From positions 23,079-87,078 of the forward strand of contig WGMJ01000009.1 in the NCBI GenBank assembly GCA_016125135.1: a stretch of DNA of 64,000 nt. The letters run 5' to 3'. The stretch is from Alphaproteobacteria bacterium. Its GTDB lineage: Bacteria > Pseudomonadota > Alphaproteobacteria > Micavibrionales > Micavibrionaceae. How positions within the stretch are numbered: the first letter of the stretch is position 1; each line of letters opens with the position of its first letter. A program made the position numbers and the translations under genes. Positions 55,400-64,000 of the stretch are shown one piece after another. The notes beneath the pieces are model-generated. The model searched no databases and was not told the origin of the DNA. It was given only the letters and a program-made list of their open reading frames with translations.

Positions 55400-57148
55400 G
55401 TGTCTGATTCGCATAGGATAAATTCATTCTTAAGGCGAGTACTGGCCGTATTCGTTTTTTTAACAGGCATGATGCCTGCGTTTTTGTATGCCCAGATTAC
55501 CCCCGACCAACTCCCTCCCGCGGCTGATCCGTCTCGTGTTGAAAACATACGTCCGCTACAGCCTGATACAGATGAAGCATTGATACCAGCTGCGCCCAAA
55601 AAAGAGGTCGCCGCTGCCGTACCTGCAGGAGCCGAGAATATAAAGTTTGTTCTAAAGGAACTGCGCATTGAAGGCATGACGGCATTTACAGCCCGTGATG
55701 TTCAGCCGTTATATGCGCATTTGCTCAGCCGTGAAATTTCACTCGCCGATCTGTTTTCCGTGATGGTGGCATTGCAGAAAGAATATAACGAAGCAGGCTA
55801 TACGCTTTCCAAGGTTGTTATTCCCAATCAGGAAATTGAAGACGGAACCGCAACGCTTACAGTTATTGAAGGCTATGTTGCGGAAGTCGAGCTTTCGAAG
55901 GATGTACCTGAGAGTGCAATCATAAAAAATGCCATTCAACGCATTTACGCAATGCGCCCGCTCAACACAAAAGTGCTTGAGCGGATTTTACTGATCTTGA
56001 ATAGATTGCCCGAGACAAATATAAGCGCCATTCTGGCCTCGCTGAACCGTGTCGATAGTGCAACTGCAGAACCGGGTGCTGTCCGACTGGTTTTGCAGCA
56101 GAACAAACAAGATGTGCCCACGGGAGAAATCAGGATTGATAATTATGGCTCTGTGTTTTCAGGCCCCTACGAAGCAAGCATCAGAAAGGATTTCTTTAAC
56201 ATCGGCAAGAAATATAGCCGTTTGGAAACATACTATTCGACAACAGCCCAGACTCCCGAGCAACGTTATGTTTTTGGCCGCTATAGCCTGCCTATATGGG
56301 GTGTTTCAGGGGCTGAATTTTTTGTTGGCGCATCAAAAGCATGGACAAAGCCGGGGTCATCTCTTGATGTGCTTGATATTGAAGGCATTTCAACAAAAAT
56401 CATGACGGGTATATCTTATCCGCTTGTATTGCAGCGGGACAAAATATGCACTCTTGATGCTAGTTTTGATATATCAAACGCATACACCAAATTGCTTGGT
56501 GACCGTTTCTATGATGACCGCCAGCGCGTTTTAAGAAGCGGTATCGGCTATAGCTTTTCTGATAGCGGTAATGGCATAAACACAGTTGATTTTCACTACC
56601 ATAAAGGCCTTGGTATTCTAGGAGTCCGCGACAAAGGTTCACAGGATTTATCACGTGCAGAAGGCGACCCGACTTTTGATAAGGTTACCGGATTACTTTC
56701 CCGTGCGCAGGCATTACCCTCTAACTTTGAATTGACCCTCAGATTGAGCGGGCAATATGCGGTTCAGCCGCTTCTGTCTTCAGAAGAATTCGGTTTTGGC
56801 GGTGAAGGCATCGGCCGGGGCTATGACTCTTCGGAAATTACGGGGGATCGTGGGTTTTCGGCATCCCTGGAACTGCGCCATAGGGGGCAAGGCTACCTTA
56901 AAGACCTGCCCTTTATAATAGAGCCCTACATCTTCTATGACTTCGGTAAAGTCTGGAACATTGACCCGTCTTCGGCCAATACGCTGTCAGGGGCCACGAC
57001 CGGCGGTGGAATAGAAATAAATGTTAATAATCAATGGGATGGCAACTTGCTATTTGCCTGGCCACTGACACGTTCAATTGAAAACCCGCCTAAATATGCA
57101 AACGAGCAAGGGCCGCGCTTTCTTCTCTCTATAGGGCGCAGGTTTTAA
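55400..57148 (+). CDS. TpsB two-partner secretion outer membrane transporter (ShlB/FhaC family)
   Basis: 582 residues; start is GTG at 55400 (a TATAAT box lies at 55388-55393, so an internal start is possible). Signal peptide AVFVFLTGMMPAFLYA, a Pro-rich linker, two POTRA domains (about 75-230, FVLKELRIEGMTAFTARDVQ and VIEGYVAEVELSKD), then a 16-strand beta barrel. The C-terminal SIGRRF ends in Phe, the BAM recognition residue. It should export the TpsA protein encoded 91 bp downstream. Confidence 0.93.
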   Translation: MSDSHRINSFLRRVLAVFVFLTGMMPAFLYAQITPDQLPPAADPSRVENIRPLQPDTDEALIPAAPKKEVAAAVPAGAENIKFVLKELRIEGMTAFTARDVQPLYAHLLSREISLADLFSVMVALQKEYNEAGYTLSKVVIPNQEIEDGTATLTVIEGYVAEVELSKDVPESAIIKNAIQRIYAMRPLNTKVLERILLILNRLPETNISAILASLNRVDSATAEPGAVRLVLQQNKQDVPTGEIRIDNYGSVFSGPYEASIRKDFFNIGKKYSRLETYYSTTAQTPEQRYVFGRYSLPIWGVSGAEFFVGASKAWTKPGSSLDVLDIEGISTKIMTGISYPLVLQRDKICTLDASFDISNAYTKLLGDRFYDDRQRVLRSGIGYSFSDSGNGINTVDFHYHKGLGILGVRDKGSQDLSRAEGDPTFDKVTGLLSRAQALPSNFELTLRLSGQYAVQPLLSSEEFGFGGEGIGRGYDSSEITGDRGFSASLELRHRGQGYLKDLPFIIEPYIFYDFGKVWNIDPSSANTLSGATTGGGIEINVNNQWDGNLLFAWPLTRSIENPPKYANEQGPRFLLSIGRRF

Positions 57149-57239
57149 GGCTTTTTTGGTAATTTTCATTTATCATTAACTTATAGAGAGCCTTAAGTCT
57201 GAGGGGCGAGTAACAAGCTTAAGAAGTAGTCTCTGGCCG

Positions 57240-60200
57240 ATGGGTCGGTTTTGTATGCTTGGTAGAGCTACGCGAAAGAGTCTGCTTGTCACAACGGCGC
57301 TATGCGCTGTCTTTGTATTGCCCTCCCATGCTTATGCGAATCCGCAAGGCGGCGCTACCACAGGCGGCTCAGCCATAATCGAACAAAGCGGTAGCGCTAC
57401 CACAATCAAACAATCAAGCAACCGCGCCATTATACGCTGGGATAGTTTCGATGTTGATACTCATGAGCATGTAGATTTCCAGCAACCTTCTCGCTCATCT
57501 ATTACTGTTAACCGCATTCGGGACAATAAACCCTCAGCAATAAATGGCAGGCTTACAGCGAATGGCAATATTGTTCTGATTAACCCGAACGGGGTTGTGT
57601 TTGGCACGACATCAACAACAGATGTTGGCGGCCTTATTGCTACCAGCAGTGACCTTGAGGATGACAATGCGTTCTTGCAAGGTGGCGCGGCTAAATTCAC
57701 AAAGGGGGGCGCTGCCGATGCCCGCATTGTGAATAACGGGGCAATCACGGTGCGCGATGCGGGCCTTGTAGGCCTTGTTGCGCCGCATGTCGAAAATAAT
57801 GGCATTATTCAGGCGCGCATGGGGCGTGTACAGTTGGCATCGGGGGACATCCATACAATTGATTTTGCAGGCGATGGCCTTATAAAACTTGAAGTATCGG
57901 ATGCAATTGCCCGCCAATCTGTTCGTAACTCAGGTCGCATTGAGGCCGAAGGTGGCGATATCCTCCTTAGCGCTGCCGATGCGCGCGGCGTCGTTGACAC
58001 GCTTGTTACAAACAGCGGACATTTATCGGCCCGTGCTGCAGGCAATAAATCCGGCACCATAAAAATACTGGGGCAGAAGATCCATGTCGAAGACGGCGCT
58101 TCGCTGGATGTATCGGGGCATGAGAACGCAGGCACGATTAATATTGGCGGCGCCTATCAGGGCGGCGATAGTTTGCCGGCTGCAAATATGGTGCATGTCG
58201 GGCAGAATGTAAGGCTTGATGCATCAAGTGAAATCGGGGATGGCGGTACGATTATCCTCTGGAGTACGGATGCAACAAGATTTTACGGGAACGCCGATGT
58301 ATCTGGCACTGGCAAGGGCGGGCTTATCGAAGTTTCGGGCAAGAATTATCTTGATTACAACGGCACAGTTGATTTATCAGGAAAAACAGGTGGAACGCTA
58401 TTACTCGACCCTACCAATATATCAATTTCTTCAGCGGCAAATAGTGGTGTCACAGGAGCGTCACCCTTTTCACCAACCGCTGATGATATTACGTCAGTCC
58501 TCAACGTAACAACACTTCAAAGCGCGCTTGCTTCAGGCAATGTTATTGTGCAAACGCGCGCTACAGGGGCGCAGGCCGGCAATATTACTGTTGATGCGGC
58601 AATTACGTGGACAAGCGGTAAAACGTTGACTTTGGATGCCCATGGCGGCATTACAGTCAATCAGGCAATAACAGGTGCTAACCTTTCTATGATTGCCGGA
58701 GCAGATATTGTCCTGAACGCCAATCTTGTAGGCACGGGAACGCTCGATATACAACAGCGTGCTGATAATATTACATTCGGCATCGGTAACGCGTCCACCG
58801 GAACCCTGCAACTGAATACAACGGATTTGGGTCGTATTGCGAATGGCTGGAACGATATTTTCCTTGGCCGTCAAACAGCAACCGCTGCTATGGATGTGCG
58901 GGCGGCAACCTGGAGCGATAATTTGACGCTACGTAGTGGGACCGGAACCATTACTGTGAACGGCATACAAAATCTCGGCGCAAACAATCTAAGCATCATT
59001 ACAGATGGCGATATCGCCTTGGCTCTGGCAAATGCGCTGACAGGCTCAGGAACACTAAAAATTACGCCGGGAAGCATCGGAACAACAATTGGATTGGGCG
59101 GTGGCGCTGGTATAATCAACCTGACTGCGGCAGAAGTTGGTCGTATTACGAATGGCTGGAATGATATCATTATCGGTCGCACAGACGGAACAGGAACGAT
59201 TACATCGTCAACCCTGACCTGGAATGATAATTTAACATTTCAATCCGGCACAGGCCTGATCAATATCTCCGGCGTACAGACCTTGGGCACCAACGATCTG
59301 ACATTTATAACGGATGGTGATATTACGCTGGGCGTTTCAAACGCATTAACGGGATCAGGAAATCTTTTCTTTACGCCTGTTTCAACTTCAACAAGCATTG
59401 GCTTGGCAGATGTGGGCGCGATTAACTTGACCGCCACTGAAATTACACGCATTCGTAATGGTTGGGCAAGTATCACCTTCGGACGCACAGACAGCACAGG
59501 TGATATTAACGTTGGCACTTCGACATGGAACGATTATCTAACACTGCAGAATAAAACCGGCGCTATGAATATTAACGGTACGCTGACCATGGCTGCTAAT
59601 AATAACTTGACCATCCGGACGGATTCAAATATTGCACTCACCGGATCGCTTGTCGGGTCATTCACAAGCTCTAATCCTGCCATTCTAACAATTGTGCAGA
59701 CAAGCGATGATGTGAGCATGGGTCTGGGGACCGGGCAAGCCGGTACCGTGAATTTTGATGATACGGAACTTTCAAAGATAGCAGATGGCTGGTCGAGCCG
59801 TGTCTTCGGACGCTCTGATAGCACGGCGGCTTTAAATATTGGCGCAGGAACGTGGGTTGACCCGCTTACACTGCAAACAGGCACAGGCGCACTGAATCTG
59901 AATGGCGCACTCAATATGGCTGCAAATAGCTTAACATTAAGAACGGATTCCAATGTTCTGATAACAGATACTCTAACAAGCACGGGGACTTTTGCGCTAG
60001 TGCAGTCAACTTCGGGCGTCAGCATGGGCGTTGGTACGGGGCAAGCCGGTACAGTTCATCTTGATGATGCAGAATACGGATATCTGGGAACAACGTGGGG
60101 ATCACGTGTCTTCGGACGTAATGATAGTACGGCAGATTTGAATTTTGCAGGCGGGACAGCGCCCGACCCGCTGACATTGCGCACAGGCAGTGGAAACCTG

Positions 60201-63200
60201 ACAATCGACGGCGTCCTTGCCATGGCTACAAATGCACTAACGATTACAACAGATTCTGATTTGGCAATTAACTACGATATTACGGGCACCGGTGCGTTGA
60301 CGATTACAGGATCGAATGCCGCCACAGCGATCGGCATAGGCACGGGGCAGGCTGGCATGCTTGTTCTGGATGATGCAGAGCTCGCGCATTTCGGAACAAC
60401 AAGAAGCGCTATTACTATAGGCTCACTTACCGCCACTGGCGATATGAATGTCGGCACACGTACATGGGCAGACCCACTTACTTTGCGCACAGGCACAGGC
60501 GCCATGAATATCAATGGCAATATCAGCATGGGCGGTAATGCGCTTACACTTTATACGGATTCAAACATAGCCATTAATGGAAATTTAGCGGGCACAGGAA
60601 CGCTCACTATAGCAGGCGCTGCCGCAGCGACGACCATCGGTGTTGGTGATGGGCAGGGTGGAACATTACATTTAGCCGATGCAGAGCTGGCACGTATTCA
60701 GAATGGGTGGGGAAGCCTTGCATTCGGCACAACATCCACAACAGGCTCGATGAATATAGGCGCCTATACATGGAATGATAGCCCGACATTCCGTACAACA
60801 GGTACAATGAATGTGAATGGCGCGCAGAACGCCCAAGCAAATAACATGTTCTTCTATACGAACTCCAATATCAATATCGGTGCCAATCTTGCCGGTACAG
60901 GTGCTTTAACAATATCAACGATCAGTACTGCCACAACGATGGGGGTCGGGTCGGGTCAGGCTGGAACGCTCTCGATTGATGATACAGAACTCGCTTATTT
61001 GGTTGATGGATGGTCGAATATTATTTTTGGCAGCACCTCCCTTGATGGCACAATGAATGTTGCAGGGCGCACATGGCAAGACTCTGTAGAATTCAGAACA
61101 GAAAGCGGAATTCTGAATATTAATGGCCCCCAAAATGTCGGTGCGAATAATTTAACAATCAGAACCAATACAAACCTAGCTATTAACCAGATTCTAGCCG
61201 GCACGGGCAATATTGCAATCATGACATCTGCAACAGGTGCGGGCTTTACAATGGGCATTGGTGATGGCCAAGCAGGGCTTTTATCGCTAACAAATGCCGA
61301 GCTGGGTTATATCAGTGATGGCTGGGCCAATATCCTCTTGGGCAATCCATCAACAGCCGCAGTGATGAATGTTGGTGCCTATACATGGAATGATAGCGTT
61401 ACTTTCAGAAATGCAGCAGCGGCCCTGAATATTAACGGCACACAGAATGTTGGCGCAAATAATATGACGCTTACGTCTGATGGCGATATCAATATCACAT
61501 CGGCATTAAACGGATCGGGGATCTTAACGATAGCGCCGACAGCTGCCACAACAACAATGGGTATTGGCACGGGGCAATCGGGTACGCTTAGCCTTACAAA
61601 TGCCGAGCTTGCACTCTTTACCAACCCTTCAAGCAACTGGTCCTCAATTATATTCGGAACGACTGTTACAACAACAGGAACTTATGGCGCCATGAATGTG
61701 GGTGCTTATACATGGTACGATGATATTACTTTCAGAAGTAATAGCAGTATTATCAACATTAATGGCAACCAGACATTAGGGGCGAACAGCCTTACAATCC
61801 AGACAAATGCGAACCCGCTTATCAACGGGAATCTAAGCGGCTCAGGTACACTCACATTCTTGCCTATGACGGCGGCGGGCACAATGAACCTGAACGGCGC
61901 TACAACGGGCTTGAGTTTGATTTCAACCGAGCTGGATAAAATTCAGGATGGCTGGAGCGAGATTATTTTCGGACGCTCTGATGCCACAGGGGCGATGGGT
62001 GTATCAAGCCGTACATGGCTTGATAATGTCACCTTTATGACGGGGACAGGCGTTTTGACATTTGGTGGAGCGAATGTCGGTGCAAATAACTTAACCCTCG
62101 CAACAAACTCGAACCTTTCCCTTACAGGCGATTTGATTGGAACAGGCAACCTGACAATAAGAAACGCAAGCGGCAACACGGGTATAGGCGTTGGCGATTT
62201 ACAAACAGGCTCTTTACTACTTTCAAACGCCGAGCTGGCGCGCTTTATAGATGGCTGGAACAAAATTACGATTGGCAGTGCATCGTCGTTTGGCAATATC
62301 AATATCGGCGCTTATAACTGGGTAAACCCTATGCACTTCCTGACCCAGAGCAACATTTCTTTAAATGGCGTTCAAACATCGAATGAAACAGCGGGCACAT
62401 CACTTGTTTTTGCAACAATTGGCGGAAACTTTATAAATAATGCGGGCGCCTCGGCAATAGACCCGGGTGGGGGACGCTATCTTGTCTATTCTGTTGCGGA
62501 GGCAAACGACACATTAAACGGTTTATTGCGTCCAACGATTGTTACCGACACGCCTTATGTAGCTTACTTGCCTGAAAACGTTACTGAAGCCGGCAACGTC
62601 TTTATCTATGCTGGGACTGCGGCGCGGATTTTAAATATCCAGATTGATGATCTGGATAAAATGTACGGCGACAGCTTGCCAACATTCACCTATACATACT
62701 TGAGCGGCCTGCAGAACAGTGATTTGCTTGCTGATGCGCTAACCGGCGCAACGCTTACAGCCGCCGGCGCAAATGCCTTGGATGGTGCCGGAACAATGAG
62801 AACAATTTCCGGTATGTTTACAACGGCGCTAGGCTATACCGTGAATGTCATTAATGGGACTTTAACAGTAATCAAGGCCATGCTCACAGTTGAAGCGGAT
62901 TCAGATACGCGCGTTTACGGTAATGCGAACCCCAGTTTGACAATTTCTTATAGCGGCTTCAAAAACGGCGAAGATGAAACAGATATTGATACACTGGCAA
63001 CAGCCTCGACACTCGCGACATTAACATCAAACGTAGGCACTTACGCCATTACCGCGTCAGGTGCTTTCGATGATAACTATGATTTTATCTACACAGATGG
63101 CGTTTTGAATATTACAAAGGCGACATTAACGGCAACAGTTCAAAACGCAACGCGTGAGTATGGCGATGCGAACCCGGGCTTTACTGTGACATATACAGGC

Positions 63201-64000
63201 TTTAAGAATGGCGAAAATTCAGGGGTCATTGATACACTGGCAACAGGCTCAACGACTGCAACAGCAACCTCAAATGTCGGATCGTATACAATTAGCGGCG
63301 GTGGTGGCATTGATAACAATTATAATTTCACCTACGTGAGTGGCAATTTAAGCGTTACGAAAGCAACATTAACAGCAACAGCGGATAACCAATCACGTGC
63401 GTATGGTGGCGCCAACCCCGCGCTAAATATTACTTATACCGGATTTAAAAATGGCGAGACCGCAAGCGTTATTGACACGCTCGCGACAGGATCAACAGCG
63501 GCAACAATAACATCAAATGTCGGGACATACGGAATCACCGCTGCCGGTGCTGTTGATAACAACTATAACTTCACCTATGCAGGTGGGACACTAACCATCA
63601 ATAAAGCAGTGTTAACCACAACTGCACAAAATGACTCAAGAGAATATGGCGATGCCAACCCCGCCTTTACGGTTGCTTATACCGGTTTCAAAAATGGTGA
63701 AACCTCTGCCGTTATTGATACACTCGCAACTGCCTCCTCAGCAGCGAATGCAACCTCAAACGTAGGCACTTACGCAATCGCCGCAACAGGTGCGAGTGAT
63801 GATAATTACAGTTTCAGCTATGTGGATGGTACGCTCACGGTCACGAAAGCAACTTTGACAGCAACCGCACAAAACGGCTCAAGAGAGTACGGTGATGCCA
63901 ACCCCGCCTTTACAGTCGCTTATACAGGTTTCAAGAATGGCGAAACCTCTGCCGTTATTGATACACTCGCAACTGCCTCCTCAGCAGCGAATGCAACCTC
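57240..64000 (+). CDS. TpsA filamentous adhesin, two-partner secretion substrate (partial, 3' end beyond right edge)
   Basis: Open from ATG 57240 to the window end, at least 2253 residues, in one frame. Signal peptide KSLLVTTALCAVFVLPSHAYA; TPS secretion domain at about 35-330 (VNRIRDNKPSAINGRL, INPNGVVFGTT, typical of FHA/HMW1). From about residue 530 to 1690 there are about twelve ~102-residue beta-rich repeats with a NGW/DGW-x3-FGR signature. From about 1795 onward MBG-type repeats (YGDANPAFTVAYTGFKNGE) run off the end. ATG 57255 is an alternative start. Likely a long surface fibre for attachment. The gene partner upstream is its TpsB. Confidence 0.93.
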   Translation, partial: MGRFCMLGRATRKSLLVTTALCAVFVLPSHAYANPQGGATTGGSAIIEQSGSATTIKQSSNRAIIRWDSFDVDTHEHVDFQQPSRSSITVNRIRDNKPSAINGRLTANGNIVLINPNGVVFGTTSTTDVGGLIATSSDLEDDNAFLQGGAAKFTKGGAADARIVNNGAITVRDAGLVGLVAPHVENNGIIQARMGRVQLASGDIHTIDFAGDGLIKLEVSDAIARQSVRNSGRIEAEGGDILLSAADARGVVDTLVTNSGHLSARAAGNKSGTIKILGQKIHVEDGASLDVSGHENAGTINIGGAYQGGDSLPAANMVHVGQNVRLDASSEIGDGGTIILWSTDATRFYGNADVSGTGKGGLIEVSGKNYLDYNGTVDLSGKTGGTLLLDPTNISISSAANSGVTGASPFSPTADDITSVLNVTTLQSALASGNVIVQTRATGAQAGNITVDAAITWTSGKTLTLDAHGGITVNQAITGANLSMIAGADIVLNANLVGTGTLDIQQRADNITFGIGNASTGTLQLNTTDLGRIANGWNDIFLGRQTATAAMDVRAATWSDNLTLRSGTGTITVNGIQNLGANNLSIITDGDIALALANALTGSGTLKITPGSIGTTIGLGGGAGIINLTAAEVGRITNGWNDIIIGRTDGTGTITSSTLTWNDNLTFQSGTGLINISGVQTLGTNDLTFITDGDITLGVSNALTGSGNLFFTPVSTSTSIGLADVGAINLTATEITRIRNGWASITFGRTDSTGDINVGTSTWNDYLTLQNKTGAMNINGTLTMAANNNLTIRTDSNIALTGSLVGSFTSSNPAILTIVQTSDDVSMGLGTGQAGTVNFDDTELSKIADGWSSRVFGRSDSTAALNIGAGTWVDPLTLQTGTGALNLNGALNMAANSLTLRTDSNVLITDTLTSTGTFALVQSTSGVSMGVGTGQAGTVHLDDAEYGYLGTTWGSRVFGRNDSTADLNFAGGTAPDPLTLRTGSGNLTIDGVLAMATNALTITTDSDLAINYDITGTGALTITGSNAATAIGIGTGQAGMLVLDDAELAHFGTTRSAITIGSLTATGDMNVGTRTWADPLTLRTGTGAMNINGNISMGGNALTLYTDSNIAINGNLAGTGTLTIAGAAAATTIGVGDGQGGTLHLADAELARIQNGWGSLAFGTTSTTGSMNIGAYTWNDSPTFRTTGTMNVNGAQNAQANNMFFYTNSNINIGANLAGTGALTISTISTATTMGVGSGQAGTLSIDDTELAYLVDGWSNIIFGSTSLDGTMNVAGRTWQDSVEFRTESGILNINGPQNVGANNLTIRTNTNLAINQILAGTGNIAIMTSATGAGFTMGIGDGQAGLLSLTNAELGYISDGWANILLGNPSTAAVMNVGAYTWNDSVTFRNAAAALNINGTQNVGANNMTLTSDGDINITSALNGSGILTIAPTAATTTMGIGTGQSGTLSLTNAELALFTNPSSNWSSIIFGTTVTTTGTYGAMNVGAYTWYDDITFRSNSSIININGNQTLGANSLTIQTNANPLINGNLSGSGTLTFLPMTAAGTMNLNGATTGLSLISTELDKIQDGWSEIIFGRSDATGAMGVSSRTWLDNVTFMTGTGVLTFGGANVGANNLTLATNSNLSLTGDLIGTGNLTIRNASGNTGIGVGDLQTGSLLLSNAELARFIDGWNKITIGSASSFGNINIGAYNWVNPMHFLTQSNISLNGVQTSNETAGTSLVFATIGGNFINNAGASAIDPGGGRYLVYSVAEANDTLNGLLRPTIVTDTPYVAYLPENVTEAGNVFIYAGTAARILNIQIDDLDKMYGDSLPTFTYTYLSGLQNSDLLADALTGATLTAAGANALDGAGTMRTISGMFTTALGYTVNVINGTLTVIKAMLTVEADSDTRVYGNANPSLTISYSGFKNGEDETDIDTLATASTLATLTSNVGTYAITASGAFDDNYDFIYTDGVLNITKATLTATVQNATREYGDANPGFTVTYTGFKNGENSGVIDTLATGSTTATATSNVGSYTISGGGGIDNNYNFTYVSGNLSVTKATLTATADNQSRAYGGANPALNITYTGFKNGETASVIDTLATGSTAATITSNVGTYGITAAGAVDNNYNFTYAGGTLTINKAVLTTTAQNDSREYGDANPAFTVAYTGFKNGETSAVIDTLATASSAANATSNVGTYAIAATGASDDNYSFSYVDGTLTVTKATLTATAQNGSREYGDANPAFTVAYTGFKNGETSAVIDTLATASSAANAT
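58700..62330 (+). repeat. About twelve ~306-bp repeats in tpsA
   Basis: Recurring element NGW-x-x-I-x-F-G-R then TWNDxxTF then NNLTIRTDSN, with starts of the NGW triplet at 58842, 59151, 59457, 59784, 60702, 61005 and 61317 among others. Spacing is 303-327 bp. Copies are diverged, unlike the MBG repeats downstream. Confidence 0.85.
62630..64000 (+). repeat. MBG-type repeats of exactly 243 bp at the 3' end of tpsA
   Basis: A diverged first unit precedes regular units. KA-x-LT codon blocks start at 62874, 63117, 63360, 63603 and 63846, each exactly 243 bp (81 codons) apart. The last two copies are nearly identical at the DNA level over the shared part, and the array is cut by the window edge. 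Confidence 0.93.

Noticed and set aside
57145..57196. TTAAGGCT/AGCCTTAA inverted repeat between tpsB and tpsA
   Set aside because: 8-bp arms with a 36-nt loop; too weak to claim a function.
59240..62302. Several 80-160 codon minus-strand frames inside tpsA
   Set aside because: They recur with the ~306-bp repeat period, so they are a by-product of the repeats rather than separate genes.

Overview
The window reads as chromosomal DNA of an alphaproteobacterium of moderate GC. The evidence is the ftsA-ftsZ-lpxC-bamD-recN order, a long FtsZ with the C-terminal peptide typical of the class, an aa3-type coxB-coxA pair, yggT-folD, and an NDUFA9-like gene ahead of surA-rsmA. The many adhesin-type genes would suit a surface-attached or epibiotic lineage such as Micavibrionales, but that placement is a guess. 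I found no insertion sequence, CRISPR array, rRNA or origin. The only tRNA seen is tRNA-Ser(GGA).

Layout. 1-6225 (minus): recN (cut by the left edge), bamD, lpxC, ftsZ, ftsA, with a terminator-like hairpin between ftsZ and lpxC. 6359-9630 (plus): rsmE, coxB, coxA. 9750-17306: pyrE, nadK, yggT and folD, interspersed with six unrecognised proteins, mostly small membrane or exported ones. 17309-24604 (minus): TauE-type permease, a DDAH/amidinotransferase-like enzyme, an unusual isocitrate dehydrogenase, a protein with an internal duplication, an RsmC-like methylase, and an operon of sulfotransferase, glycosyltransferase and membrane protein. 24689-32650: MATE and TVP38 membrane proteins, Nudix hydrolase, D-amino-acid oxidase, ABC exporter, atypical aquaporin, solute-binding protein, GNAT. 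32703-38500: tRNA-Ser, two glycosyltransferases, and the NDUFA9-like/surA/rsmA/SDR operon.

38669-64000 is the accessory part. It opens with a single-chain restriction-modification enzyme that looks like a type ISP enzyme without its helicase. A signalling block follows: a CheY protein translationally coupled to a CheZ-like protein that has lost both catalytic residues, a LuxO-like sigma-54 activator, and a MASE1-CHASE hybrid histidine kinase with receiver and HPt domains. An acyl-CoA ligase comes next. The right end is devoted to surface proteins: a 1591-residue RTX protein carrying a CBM60-like module, two C-type lectin domains and a type I secretion signal; a transglutaminase-like cysteine-His protein; and a two-partner secretion pair whose TpsA runs off the window in nearly identical MBG repeats.

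My reading is that 42-64 kb may be a contact-sensing and adhesion region. The clustering and the families are visible in the sequence; a functional link between the signalling genes and the adhesins is inference.
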